Shown one piece after another: positions 51,545-60,043 of a stretch of 64,000 nt of DNA. Both the position numbers and the translations under genes were made by a program. Numbering within the stretch: position 1 is the first letter of the stretch; each line of letters starts with the position of its first letter. Source of the DNA: CAG-632 sp963626805 (lineage in GTDB: Bacteria > Bacillota > Clostridia > Lachnospirales > Lachnospiraceae). The stretch spans positions 4,761 to 68,760 of the forward strand of contig CAVFXS010000002.1 in NCBI GenBank assembly GCA_963626805.1, written 5' to 3'. The notes beneath the pieces are model-generated. The model worked only from the letters and a program-made list of their open reading frames with translations, was not told the origin of the DNA and searched no databases.

Positions 51545-53465
51545 CTTCCTGTGCCTCCTTTAAATAATCCCATTCCTCCTGTCCGAGATTCTTGATTATA
51601 AACTCTTCAAAATCATCCTCGGTGTAACCAAATTCCTGCATATGTGTTAAATACACATCCTTAACACAATCAAAAAGCATTTTTCCTTCATAGGTCTCTT
51701 TCATATTGTAATAGACCGCTTTCACCGTACTGATTCTATCTTCTTCCGTTACCGGTATAATTATTTTTTGCCAGTCAAATTGCCCGGATTCCTTATAAGT
51801 ACGTGCAAGGACATCTAACGTAACCGAATCTATAATACGATCTTCCTCATAGATACCAGGTGCACCTTCTGATATACATGGCGTCCACATTATCAGTTTA
51901 ATCTTGTTTCCCTGCTTCTCTATTGCATTCTGAATATATGTCTGTTTTTCCCTTATTGCGTTCACATCAGGTATTGCAAATGACGGATAGATGAATATAC
52001 TTCCATTCTCTAATTTCATATCTGATATGAATCCGGCCAAAAGAGTAGGCCCTTTACTGTTTCCACAGAACTGTTTGCCTTTAATATTATTGAAATCAAG
52101 ATCTGAATACACCTGTCCGGATGTATATACTTGAATGGTAAAATCTGCCGGAATATCTAATCTATTACTTATATAAGATTGTTCGTTTCCCTCTGAATCC
52201 ATACCATATATCTTATGCCAGCCGGGAATCGGATAATATGGGAACCACCCAGGCAGATATATGGCGTATCTATTATTATACATGTTTGAATTTCCTGTCG
52301 GGCCACCATGGTATTGGATTGTAAAGGTTTCTATACCATCTTTCTGTCCATAGATTAACAGTGTATTTTCGTCTCGCTGATAATTAAGCTTATCTCCATT
52401 CTCATCTGTGATACTATCTATTTGATATAACCGATATAATGTTATCGCATACTCCTGTAATGTCTTTTCAGAAGGCACACATGTCACTTCGGCTCTCATC
52501 TGCCTTCCCATATATAGTTTCATATCATACGAAAGAATCCGAAAATCCGCCTTACGTTCTTTCTGTTCTACATTTTCAATAATATATCGCCATTGATCAT
52601 CATACTCATCTACAAAATTATTAATGCAATAGTAACTGGCCGGTAAACTACTATAAATGAATGCCCATATTGCACAGCCTGCTTCTGCTACAATAAGCAC
52701 TCTCTTCCATATATGATGCCATTTCATCTGTCGTCGTAAATAATACAAAGTTAAGATAGTCCCCATTGTTGTAATCCAGAAAATTCCCCTTGTTGCAATT
52801 GACCAATTAGCAGCTGACAGACTAAATTCATCCATACTAAGTGTTCCTTGTGGCATGAGAAGAATAGATTTAATCACATACGGCAGCCAACGTATATGAT
52901 AAGAATAAGATTCTAACTCTGAACTCATTAATGGACTTATCAAAAATCCAAATGAAATAATCCCTATATATCCGATTATTTTATTTGAAATCCTCGCAAA
53001 TATCCATCCGGCCATTAATGCTACTATACCATTTAATATGTAATAAATTCCTATTATACGTAGATAATATAACATAACCTGTAGTGTATAGGCATCTTCC
53101 AATACATGACAGCCGATGTGTATGATAAAAAAACATATTGCATATGCAAGCACCACAAACATCATTACAAATGCCTGCATGACATCCTGTCTCCAGTAAC
53201 TCCGGTTCGCTTTCAACATCTCCGATAACTTTGCATCCTGTGTTTCCCTGAAATAATCAAAAGACAGAAACAACAATATCAGAAATATATAAATAAAATC
53301 TCTTAATTGTTTTTGAAGCATTCCTAAACCTAGATAATAAGTTCCATTCTGTATATAAGCCAAAGCTGCTGGTGCATAATAATACAAACTACCAGCAAAT
53401 AAAACAGCAAGAAGAAAAACTCGAACAGGACTTCTTAGAAATAATTTAACTTGTATTCGAAACAT
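51531..53465 (-). CDS. Polytopic membrane protein with large ectodomain (module 3, 644 residues)
   Basis: First ~280 residues: seven or eight membrane helices starting with FRIQVKLFLRSPVRVFLLAVLFAGSLYYY, an ABC-2-permease-like opening. Residues ~285-640 are outside the membrane. This part has AITLYRLYQIDSITDENG, ENTLLIYG, FTIQYHGGP, YLPGWFPYYPIPGW and VYSDLDF, then GPTLLAGF. The pattern resembles the N-terminal domain of M1 aminopeptidases, but there is no HExxH, so no peptidase is expected. It ends with the block EFGYTEDDFEEFIIKNLGQ shared by its two paralogues here. Directly after a secreted-protein gene and before an ABC ATPase, which suggests a transporter or immunity role. Confidence 0.85.
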   Translation of the reverse strand: MFRIQVKLFLRSPVRVFLLAVLFAGSLYYYAPAALAYIQNGTYYLGLGMLQKQLRDFIYIFLILLFLSFDYFRETQDAKLSEMLKANRSYWRQDVMQAFVMMFVVLAYAICFFIIHIGCHVLEDAYTLQVMLYYLRIIGIYYILNGIVALMAGWIFARISNKIIGYIGIISFGFLISPLMSSELESYSYHIRWLPYVIKSILLMPQGTLSMDEFSLSAANWSIATRGIFWITTMGTILTLYYLRRQMKWHHIWKRVLIVAEAGCAIWAFIYSSLPASYYCINNFVDEYDDQWRYIIENVEQKERKADFRILSYDMKLYMGRQMRAEVTCVPSEKTLQEYAITLYRLYQIDSITDENGDKLNYQRDENTLLIYGQKDGIETFTIQYHGGPTGNSNMYNNRYAIYLPGWFPYYPIPGWHKIYGMDSEGNEQSYISNRLDIPADFTIQVYTSGQVYSDLDFNNIKGKQFCGNSKGPTLLAGFISDMKLENGSIFIYPSFAIPDVNAIREKQTYIQNAIEKQGNKIKLIMWTPCISEGAPGIYEEDRIIDSVTLDVLARTYKESGQFDWQKIIIPVTEEDRISTVKAVYYNMKETYEGKMLFDCVKDVYLTHMQEFGYTEDDFEEFIIKNLGQEEWDYLKEAQEDVED

Positions 53466-53488
53466 AATATCCTCTCCTCTATCTATGA

Positions 53489-53514
53489 CCGAACAGGCTT
53501 TTCTGCCTGTTCGG
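53489..53514 (-). promoter_or_regulatory. Intercistronic hairpin, module 3
   Basis: CCGAACAGGC and GCCTGTTCGG form a perfect 10-bp stem with a six-base loop between the secreted-protein gene and the 644-residue membrane gene. No T run follows on the minus strand, so it may be a partial terminator or an mRNA-stabilising element. Confidence 0.6.
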
Positions 53515-53526
53515 CCTGTCTCCTAT

Positions 53527-53912
53527 TTACTCTACGTATCCATATCCAATGCAACCTTTTACTGCATGATCAACATCCCATCCGGTTAACGTTATCTTAT
53601 ATGAATTATATGCTTTATCTACTTTTTTGCTGCTACTTGCTCCAGGAGCGATTATTACAGTTGTAACTGCATATCCTATTCCACTACTAGGATTATTACT
53701 TCCCATTACCTGATATTTTATCGGATATTTTGAGACACTATAGACATTTCCAAACATATTAGTTGCCTGAAATGCCGCATATCCTGATGAAACAGTTTTT
53801 TATCTGCCGGTAATGATGCTGTTACCTTAGCATCTGCGGCAAACGCCTGCATAGCTCCACATCCAAATACCAACGCCAATGTAATAATCATGCTTAAAAT
53901 TCTTTTTTTCAT
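53527..53912 (-). pseudogene. Frameshifted small secreted protein (module 3)
   Basis: The first 40 codons (53912-~53795) encode the same signal peptide and propeptide as the gene at 59660-60043. The frame then breaks. The remaining ~75 codons (MFGNVYSVSKYPIK...GCIGYGYVE) continue in another frame down to 53527. The cause is a poly-A tract on the coding strand: six A here (53796-53801) versus seven in the intact copy (59926-59932). Restoring one A gives a ~127-residue exported protein ending GYGYVE. This may be phase variation, a true mutation or a homopolymer sequencing error. Confidence 0.85.
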
Positions 53913-54009
53913 ATCATTTCCTCCTACCTTTCTATAACTTCCTTCATCCTTCTTGCAAGTTTCATATATTTTCTGTATACTATTCCTGCAACATATTAAC
54001 TGGTTGCAT

Positions 54010-54048
54010 GGGCGGGTCTCTTTCGTTTGGAAGCACGGAGACTCGTCC
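54010..54048. repeat. Imperfect hairpin before module-3 secreted gene
   Basis: GGGCGGGTCTC and GAGACTCGTCC pair (11 bp with two G-U pairs, better on the plus strand) around a 17-base loop, in the 153-base gap between the 635-residue gene and the secreted-protein gene. A TGCAAC/GTTGCA repeat (53988-54009) adjoins it. Function unclear. Confidence 0.35.
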
Positions 54049-54065
54049 TCTTTGGTTCAAATATC

Positions 54066-55973
54066 TCATTTATTTAAATAATCCCATTCCTCCTGTCCGA
54101 GATTCTTGATTATAAACTCTTCAAAATCATCCTCGGTGTAACCAAATTCCTGCATTTGCGTTAAATACATATTTCTGACATTTTCATAAAATGTCTCTCC
54201 GGTTTCATTTTCCTTAAAGTTGTAATACAACATTTTTACAGTCTCTATCCGATCTTCCTCATCTGTTTCATTATTTCGCATTTCCCAATTCCATTGTCCG
54301 CTTTCCTCATAAATGCTATTTAGATATGCAAAGGTTACACTATCAATAATCTGATCCTCCCTATAGATTCCGGGTCCACCCTCATCAACATTTGGGGTTA
54401 TCATAAACAATCGTATTTTACTATTTGTATTTTCCAGCGTATTTAGAAAATGCTTCTGCTCCTCTGCATAAAACTTCGTATCAGGTAGATTCTCCACACT
54501 TGCATACGGATATATGTATCTGACTCCATTCTCTAATTCCGTTTCCTTAACAAATCCCATCAGCAGGGTTGGTCCCTCTGATTTTCCACAGAACCGGTTC
54601 TCCGCTACTTCTTCTAAATCGGAATATACTGTTTTTGAGGTTTTTATCTGTATTCTGAAATCAGCCGGTTCTTTTAACTGATTATCAACATACATATTTT
54701 TATCCGTATCATATATCTTCTGCCACCCGGCTATCGGATAATACGGNNNNNNNNNNTACGGAAACCAGCCCGGAAGGTACATCTCATTCCTATTTGCATG
54801 TATTTTCCCCTTGGGCGAACCGCCATGATATTCAATGCAAATCTTCTCAATTCCATACGGTTGTCCATATATGGTTAATGTACTTTCATCCCTCTGATAC
54901 ATCAACGCCTCTCCATTTTCATCTGTTACCCGATCTATCTGATATGCGTAATAAAGTGTCATATCGTACCTGTCCAATGTTTGAACCGAGGGACTGCATA
55001 TTACCTTTGCCTTCATCTGTCTCCCGAGTTGAATCTCCATATCATAGAAATTAATCTTGAAATCTGCATCCTTTTCCTGTTGTTTTATTCCAAACATTTG
55101 ATATCGAAATATATCATCTGTATCCGATATAAAATTATCCACACAATAATAGCTGGCCGGTAATTCCGAATACACAGCTGCAGCTATTGTACATATCGCC
55201 CCCAAAAGCATTATCCATTTCTGGTATTTACGTTTCTCCTGCCTATAGTAAGATAGCAATAATAATGTTCCGAACAATCCTATCCAGGAAATTCCTCTTG
55301 ATGCAATTGACCAGTTAACTTCCTGCAAATACGTCGGATCTAAACTTTGGGTTCCCTGCGGTATAATCAGGAAAATCTGAATTACTTTATAGATCCATGG
55401 GTATTGCCACGAGAGCCATGTACACTCCGAAATTGCCAAAGGACTAATCAACAGTGCAAATAAAATAATCACAATATAGCCGACTATCTTTCCGGCATTT
55501 CTGGCAAATAACCACCCTGCCAAAATAGCGACTACTCCGTCTAATATGTAGTAAGTTCCGATCAATCTAAAATAATAAAACAGTACCTGCAATGTATAGG
55601 TGCCATCTGAAATATGACAAGCTATATGCATAATCAGAAACCAGAATGCATATACAAGTACAACCAAAATCATCATCAATGCCTGCACCAGATCCTGTTT
55701 CAGATAATTCTTATCAGCCTTCAGTGTTTCATCAATATTTGCATCCGGTACATCCCGGAAATAATCAAATGACAAAAATAAAAGGAGTAAAAACACATAG
55801 ATAAAGTCCCGAAGCTGCACCTGCAGTTTTCCGAGTCCCGCATAATACACCTGTCCCTGAAACCATGCAAGAAATATTGGTCCATAATAATACAGGCTAC
55901 CGCCAAACAGCACCGCAAGCAGAATCAGCCGCAAGGGACTGCGAAAAAATAACTTTGTCTGTGTACGAAACAT
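54066..55973 (-). CDS. Polytopic membrane protein with large ectodomain (module 2), scaffold gap inside
   Basis: Paralogue of the proteins at 51531 and 57683 with the same layout: seven or eight helices (~1-270), a large outer domain with LPGWFP, PYYPIAGWQKIY and GPTLLMGF, and the final EFGYTEDDFEEFIIKNLGQ. Its first ~170 residues are almost identical to the 637-residue copy, while the middle differs. A run of ten N (54747-54756) followed by a repeated TACGG interrupts the ectodomain. Removing these 15 bases restores the motif seen in the paralogues, so the real protein is about five residues shorter. It follows an ABC ATPase gene by 27 bases. Confidence 0.82.
   Translation of the reverse strand: MFRTQTKLFFRSPLRLILLAVLFGGSLYYYGPIFLAWFQGQVYYAGLGKLQVQLRDFIYVFLLLLFLSFDYFRDVPDANIDETLKADKNYLKQDLVQALMMILVVLVYAFWFLIMHIACHISDGTYTLQVLFYYFRLIGTYYILDGVVAILAGWLFARNAGKIVGYIVIILFALLISPLAISECTWLSWQYPWIYKVIQIFLIIPQGTQSLDPTYLQEVNWSIASRGISWIGLFGTLLLLSYYRQEKRKYQKWIMLLGAICTIAAAVYSELPASYYCVDNFISDTDDIFRYQMFGIKQQEKDADFKINFYDMEIQLGRQMKAKVICSPSVQTLDRYDMTLYYAYQIDRVTDENGEALMYQRDESTLTIYGQPYGIEKICIEYHGGSPKGKIHANRNEMYLPGWFPXXXXPYYPIAGWQKIYDTDKNMYVDNQLKEPADFRIQIKTSKTVYSDLEEVAENRFCGKSEGPTLLMGFVKETELENGVRYIYPYASVENLPDTKFYAEEQKHFLNTLENTNSKIRLFMITPNVDEGGPGIYREDQIIDSVTFAYLNSIYEESGQWNWEMRNNETDEEDRIETVKMLYYNFKENETGETFYENVRNMYLTQMQEFGYTEDDFEEFIIKNLGQEEWDYLNK
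54747..54756. other. Assembly gap (10 N)
   Basis: Ten N flanked on both sides by TACGG. The paralogues have a single TACGG at this place, so two contig ends with a five-base overlap were probably joined by an arbitrary 10-N spacer. No missing sequence is required. Confidence 0.85.
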
Positions 55974-56000
55974 AACTACCCCTCCTGTGTCTCAGCTGAA

Positions 56001-56684
56001 TTATCCTTCCATGCCATCCATGATTTTCCCATCTTCAATCCTGATCTTCCGCTCTGCCACATTGGCAATCTCTTCATCATGCGTCACGATCAATATTGTC
56101 TTCTGATACTCCTCATGCACCTTCAATAATAATTCCGCAACATCATGGCTGGTCTGATGATCCAGATTTCCGGTTGGCTCATCACACAAAACGATTGCCG
56201 GATGATTGCTTAAGGCCCTCGCAATCGCCACCCGCTGTTGCTGTCCTCCGGATAACTCTGTCGGAAGATGCTCCTGATGATCCTTCAGCCCCAGTATCTC
56301 CACCAGCCCTTCTATATAATCTTCATCTACGGTCTTTCCTGCCAGCAGCATAGGTAAGACAATGTTCTCTTTCACCGTCAATTCATTCATCAGATGAAAT
56401 TTCTGAAAAACAAATCCGATATAATCTCTCCGGATCACAGACAGTTCCCGATCTTTCTGATCACTTAAATCCTTCCCTGCTATCCATACCTTGCCCTCCG
56501 TAGGTGTGTCCAGGGCGCCCAGCAGATGCAATAATGTAGATTTTCCACTTCCACTGGTGCCTACAATGGAAATCATTTCTCCGTTTGCAACTGTAAGATT
56601 CACATCCTGCAATGCATGTACCTGCCGGTCTCCAAGGTGATATATTTTTGACAGATGTTCCGTCCGGATTTCCCATTCTTTCAT
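56001..56684 (-). CDS. MacB/LolD-type ABC ATPase
   Basis: A 227-residue ATPase with Walker A SIVGTSGSGKSTLLHLLG, Q loop FVFQKFHLMNELTVKEN, signature LSGGQQQRVAIARAL, Walker B IVLCDEPTGNLD and the H loop VTHDEEIA. This is the class that pairs with FtsX-like permeases in peptide export, peptide sensing or resistance. The only permease next to it (20 bases upstream) is an internally deleted FtsX remnant, so it may now act with the 635-residue membrane protein downstream or be orphaned. Confidence 0.93.
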   Translation of the reverse strand: MKEWEIRTEHLSKIYHLGDRQVHALQDVNLTVANGEMISIVGTSGSGKSTLLHLLGALDTPTEGKVWIAGKDLSDQKDRELSVIRRDYIGFVFQKFHLMNELTVKENIVLPMLLAGKTVDEDYIEGLVEILGLKDHQEHLPTELSGGQQQRVAIARALSNHPAIVLCDEPTGNLDHQTSHDVAELLLKVHEEYQKTILIVTHDEEIANVAERKIRIEDGKIMDGMEG

Positions 56685-56703
56685 ATTCTTCCTCCAGTTC
56701 TGC

Positions 56704-57297
56704 TTAATATGTATTTCTTTCGATTTCCTGTATCAGATTTAATTTTTTAATATACCGTACCTGTGGTATCGTACCAAGAATAATCAGAAGCACTCCCAGT
56801 AACAGTATTCCAATTAATGCCATTCCAAAGCTGTAATCAAACAGATTGTACCAGAACGGAATTTCCAACAGTCGCATGTCCTGGTTAAAACTCCAGTTGT
56901 CTGCTGCTCCACTCTCTACCAAATGACGCAGATAATAGAACCAGCTCTGACACACAGCCACAGGAAGTATCGCAAATACCACTCCGACAACCGGATAATA
57001 GATATTCTGTATAATCAGCATCCCCATTAACTGTTTTTCTGTCATTCCCAGACACCGCAGTGTTACCAGCTTCGGTGTGCTGATTCGGATCCTCATGTAC
57101 AGGCTGAATGCAATGGCGCAGGCCGCTACTAATATCAGCATTAAGACCATGATAAAAAATACTACCATTACCTTCTGCTTTTGCCATAATTCCTTCTCCT
57201 GTATCTCTATTACCAAAAAAGCAAATGATAAAAATCGCTGTCTATGCTTGTTCCAATATTCACTTGACAATTTCAATAATAGTTTTAACATTTTCAT
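56704..57297 (-). CDS. FtsX-like permease, internally deleted remnant
   Basis: A 197-residue frame. The first ~28 residues (KLLLKLSSEYWNKHRQRFLSFAFLV) are the typical beginning of a full-length FtsX/MacB-type permease. They join directly to a C-terminal FtsX domain with three or four helices (VVFFIMVLMLILVAACAIAF, STPKLVTLRCLGMTEKQLMGML, FGMALIGILLLGVLLIILG). The first membrane repeat and the outer domain are missing, so an in-frame internal deletion is likely. It keeps a start codon with AGAGGA upstream and stays in the operon, 20 bases before its ATPase. It could still make a short protein. Confidence 0.75.
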   Translation of the reverse strand: MKMLKLLLKLSSEYWNKHRQRFLSFAFLVIEIQEKELWQKQKVMVVFFIMVLMLILVAACAIAFSLYMRIRISTPKLVTLRCLGMTEKQLMGMLIIQNIYYPVVGVVFAILPVAVCQSWFYYLRHLVESGAADNWSFNQDMRLLEIPFWYNLFDYSFGMALIGILLLGVLLIILGTIPQVRYIKKLNLIQEIERNTY

Positions 57298-57309
57298 ATA
57301 ATTATTCCT

Positions 57310-57669
57310 CTATTGCCACCCATAGTGTAAGGTTCCAGCAACTCGTTGTCCCGATGTAACCGGTTTAATTCCTACTTTTACTATGTAACTTCCAGGTACA
57401 CGTGCCACAAGTCTATCTCTGGACACCTGATATGGAAATACACCTGACGCTATTACTGTTCCATTTAGATATTCTATTGTCAGCAATACCCCTCCCTGTC
57501 CTGCTGTCGGTCTGGTTTGAGCGTATGCATTTGACGCATAGGTTCCTGCATTCTCTAAATAGCCCGGTGCTGTTACTTTACTGGTTGTTGCATAATTATA
57601 GTCCGGTTTTGCACTTTCCGTATATGCATATGGAATCATTATGAACATAGCAAATATTAATGTCTGCAT
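57310..57669 (-). CDS. Small secreted protein (module 2), 119 residues
   Basis: An exported protein with a short signal peptide (TLIFAMFIMIPYAYT, cleavage near residue 18) and a mature part of ~100 residues, Gly/Ala/Tyr-rich and probably beta-sandwich (GGVLLTIEYLNGTVIASGVF, SYIVKVGIKPVTSG, ending HYGWQ). It is not obviously homologous in sequence to the two other secreted proteins, but it has the same size, place and aromatic C terminus. It lies between the 637-residue membrane gene and the permease remnant. Bacteriocin, toxin or signalling ligand are all possible. Confidence 0.7.
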   Translation of the reverse strand: MQTLIFAMFIMIPYAYTESAKPDYNYATTSKVTAPGYLENAGTYASNAYAQTRPTAGQGGVLLTIEYLNGTVIASGVFPYQVSRDRLVARVPGSYIVKVGIKPVTSGQRVAGTLHYGWQ

Positions 57670-57682
57670 TCCTTCCTGTCAG

Positions 57683-59596
57683 TTAAACACCACCATTATT
57701 TAAGTAATCCCATTCCTCCTGTCCGAGATTCTTGATCATAAACTCTTCAAAATCATCCTCGGTGTAACCAAATTCCTGCATTTGAGATAGATACATATCT
57801 TTTACATTCTCATAAAATATCTCTCCCGTTTCATTCTTCTTAAAGGTATAGTACAGTGCTTTTACAGTTTCTATCCGGTCTTCCTCTGTCGTTGGTACAA
57901 TATCTTTTCTCCAATCAAACTGACCGGAATCCTCGTATACAGCTTTTAGTAATACAAACGTTGTATCTGCAATGATGCGATCTTCTTCATAAATCCCCGG
58001 TTCTCCCACCGGTATTCCCGGCAATTCTATAATCAATTGAATTTTATTTCCTTCTTGCCTTATTTTATCTACAACATAATCTTCCGAATCTTTCGTTTCC
58101 TCAATACTCGGTGCATCCAGATACGGATATATGAAAATAGTTCCATTTGCTAATTTTCTTTTTCCTACAAACCCCGACAGCAATGTCGGTCCATAACTCT
58201 CTCCCTGAAACAGATTATTTCCTTCCTGTTTCAAATCTGAATAGACCTTCCCATCTGTATGAAGCTGAATCCGAAATCTTGCAGGGTCTTTCAGCCTATT
58301 ATCCACATATCTATATTCCCCCGCATTCTGATATACCTTGTTCCATCCGGGCACCGGGTAATACGGAAACCATCCCGGAAGATTTACCGCATACCGGTTA
58401 TTATATAAACAGGAAGCCCCTGTCGGCCCGCCATGATACTTTAAGGTAAAGGACCGGATTCCATCCTCCTGTCCATAAATTAATAACGTATTCTCATCCT
58501 GTTGGTACTCGAGTGCATCTCCATTCTCGTCTATTACACTATCTACCTGATATAACCGATATAGTGTCATTGCATAGCTATCTAAGTTACCATCGGATGG
58601 CACACATGTTACAGTTGCCTTCATCTGTCTTCCAAGCTTCAAATCCATATCATAGGATATGATCTGAAAATCCGCTTCGCACTCTTCCTGCTCTATCCCC
58701 TCGATCGTATAACGCCATTGATCATCATCATTACTGATAAAGTTATCAGAACAATAATAACTGGCAGGTAATCCACTGTATATTAATCCCCATATTGCAC
58801 ATATAGCACTTGCCAGAATTGACAAATAATATGCTGTTTTATGCCTTTTCTCATTTCTTCTATGCTGTAAAAAATAAATAGCCAAAGTGCCACTAAATAC
58901 GCCAATCCAGAAAATCCCCCTGGCTGCAACCAATAACCCTGCCATTGGCATACAATATACTTCTATGCTATTTGCGCCCTGTGGCATAAGCAAAAATATC
59001 TTACAAATATAGGTAATCCATTTTACAAAATAAGAATAACTTTCAAACTGTGAACTCATTATAGGACTTACTATAAATGCAAATACAATTAGTTCAATAT
59101 ACCCTATTATTTTCCCGGCATTTCTGGCAAATAACCACCCTGCCAAAATAGCGACTACTCCGTCCAATATGTAGTAAGTTCCAGTCAATCTAAAATAATA
59201 AAATAACACCTGGGTTGTATAAGTTCCATCCGAAATATGACAAGCTATATGCATAATCAGAAACCAGAATGCATATACAAGTACAACCAAAATCATCATC
59301 AATGCCTGCACCAGATCCTGTTTCAGATAATTCTTATCAGCCTTCAGTGTTTCATTAATATTTGCATCCGGCACCTCCCGAAAATAATCAAATGCCAGAA
59401 ATAAAAATAACAGAAATACATAGACAAAATTTATAAGCTGCTCCTGTAGTTTTCCGAGTCCCGCATAATACACCTGTCCCTGAAACCATGCAAGAAACAT
59501 TGGCCCATAATAATACAGACTGCCACCAAACAGCACCGCAAGCAGAATCAATCGCAGAGGACTGCGAAAAAACAATTTTATCTGTGTACGAAACAT
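57683..59596 (-). CDS. Polytopic membrane protein with large ectodomain (module 1, 637 residues)
   Basis: Third paralogue. The N-terminal ~170 residues nearly equal the 635-residue copy (FRSPLRLILLAVLFGGSLYYYGP). The middle (SPIMSSQFESYSY, LLMPQGANS, LPGWFPYYPVPGW) follows the 644-residue copy. The last ~60 residues (NETGEIFYENVKDMYL, then EFGYTEDDFEEFMIKNLGQ) return to the 635-residue pattern, making it a mosaic. There are seven or eight helices and a large outer domain without HExxH. It follows an intact secreted-protein gene and a hairpin, and precedes a second secreted-protein gene by 13 bases. Confidence 0.85.
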   Translation of the reverse strand: MFRTQIKLFFRSPLRLILLAVLFGGSLYYYGPMFLAWFQGQVYYAGLGKLQEQLINFVYVFLLFLFLAFDYFREVPDANINETLKADKNYLKQDLVQALMMILVVLVYAFWFLIMHIACHISDGTYTTQVLFYYFRLTGTYYILDGVVAILAGWLFARNAGKIIGYIELIVFAFIVSPIMSSQFESYSYFVKWITYICKIFLLMPQGANSIEVYCMPMAGLLVAARGIFWIGVFSGTLAIYFLQHRRNEKRHKTAYYLSILASAICAIWGLIYSGLPASYYCSDNFISNDDDQWRYTIEGIEQEECEADFQIISYDMDLKLGRQMKATVTCVPSDGNLDSYAMTLYRLYQVDSVIDENGDALEYQQDENTLLIYGQEDGIRSFTLKYHGGPTGASCLYNNRYAVNLPGWFPYYPVPGWNKVYQNAGEYRYVDNRLKDPARFRIQLHTDGKVYSDLKQEGNNLFQGESYGPTLLSGFVGKRKLANGTIFIYPYLDAPSIEETKDSEDYVVDKIRQEGNKIQLIIELPGIPVGEPGIYEEDRIIADTTFVLLKAVYEDSGQFDWRKDIVPTTEEDRIETVKALYYTFKKNETGEIFYENVKDMYLSQMQEFGYTEDDFEEFMIKNLGQEEWDYLNNGGV

Positions 59597-59623
59597 AATT
59601 ACCCCTCCTATTTTGTTTAGGAT

Positions 59624-59648
59624 ATCGAGCGGGAGTTCCCCGCTCGAT
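59624..59648 (-). promoter_or_regulatory. Intercistronic hairpin, module 1
   Basis: ATCGAGCGGG and CCCGCTCGAT form a perfect 10-bp stem with a five-base loop between the secreted-protein gene and the 637-residue membrane gene, the same position as the module-3 hairpin but with a different sequence. No T run follows. Confidence 0.6.
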
Positions 59649-59659
59649 TTATATGGCTA

Positions 59660-60043
59660 TTACTCTATATAACCATATCCAATGCTCCCTTTGGCTGGAG
59701 CATTAATATTCCAGCATGTCAACACAACCTTATGCATATTGTATCTTCCTCTAAATGGAAGCGAATATTCACACCCTACTGCACAATTAAACACAGCCTC
59801 CTCCTTTGCTACCTCTCCTGACCTATTTATTCCCATAGATTGAACCTTAATTGGATATTTTGAAATATCATATACTTTTCCAAACATGTTAGTTGCCTGA
59901 AATGCCGCATATCCTGATGAAACAGTTTTTTTATCTGCCGGTAATGATGCTGTCACCTTCGCATCCGCGGCAAACGCCTGCATCGCTCCACATCCAAATA
60001 CCAACGCCAATGTAATAATCATGCTTAAAATTCTTTTTTTCAT
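59660..60043 (-). CDS. Small secreted protein (module 1), 127 residues
   Basis: An exported protein with a classic signal peptide (KKRILSMIITLALVFGCGAM, predicted cut after AFA near residue 25) and a ~100-residue mature part. The first half (SLPADKKTVSSGYAAF, MFGKVYDISKYPIK) is shared with the broken copy at 53527. The second half differs except for the ending GYGYIE. It contains three cysteines (GCGAM in the signal, then NCAVGC and TCW). AGGAGG lies seven bases before the ATG. It follows the sensor kinase gene and precedes the 637-residue membrane gene. Candidate bacteriocin or surface-acting effector. No database family is claimed. Confidence 0.85.
   Translation of the reverse strand: MKKRILSMIITLALVFGCGAMQAFAADAKVTASLPADKKTVSSGYAAFQATNMFGKVYDISKYPIKVQSMGINRSGEVAKEEAVFNCAVGCEYSLPFRGRYNMHKVVLTCWNINAPAKGSIGYGYIE

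Noticed and set aside
59660..60043. Calling the secreted proteins lactococcin 972
   Set aside because: Only gene order and size agree. I see no convincing sequence motif, so the name is kept as an analogy.
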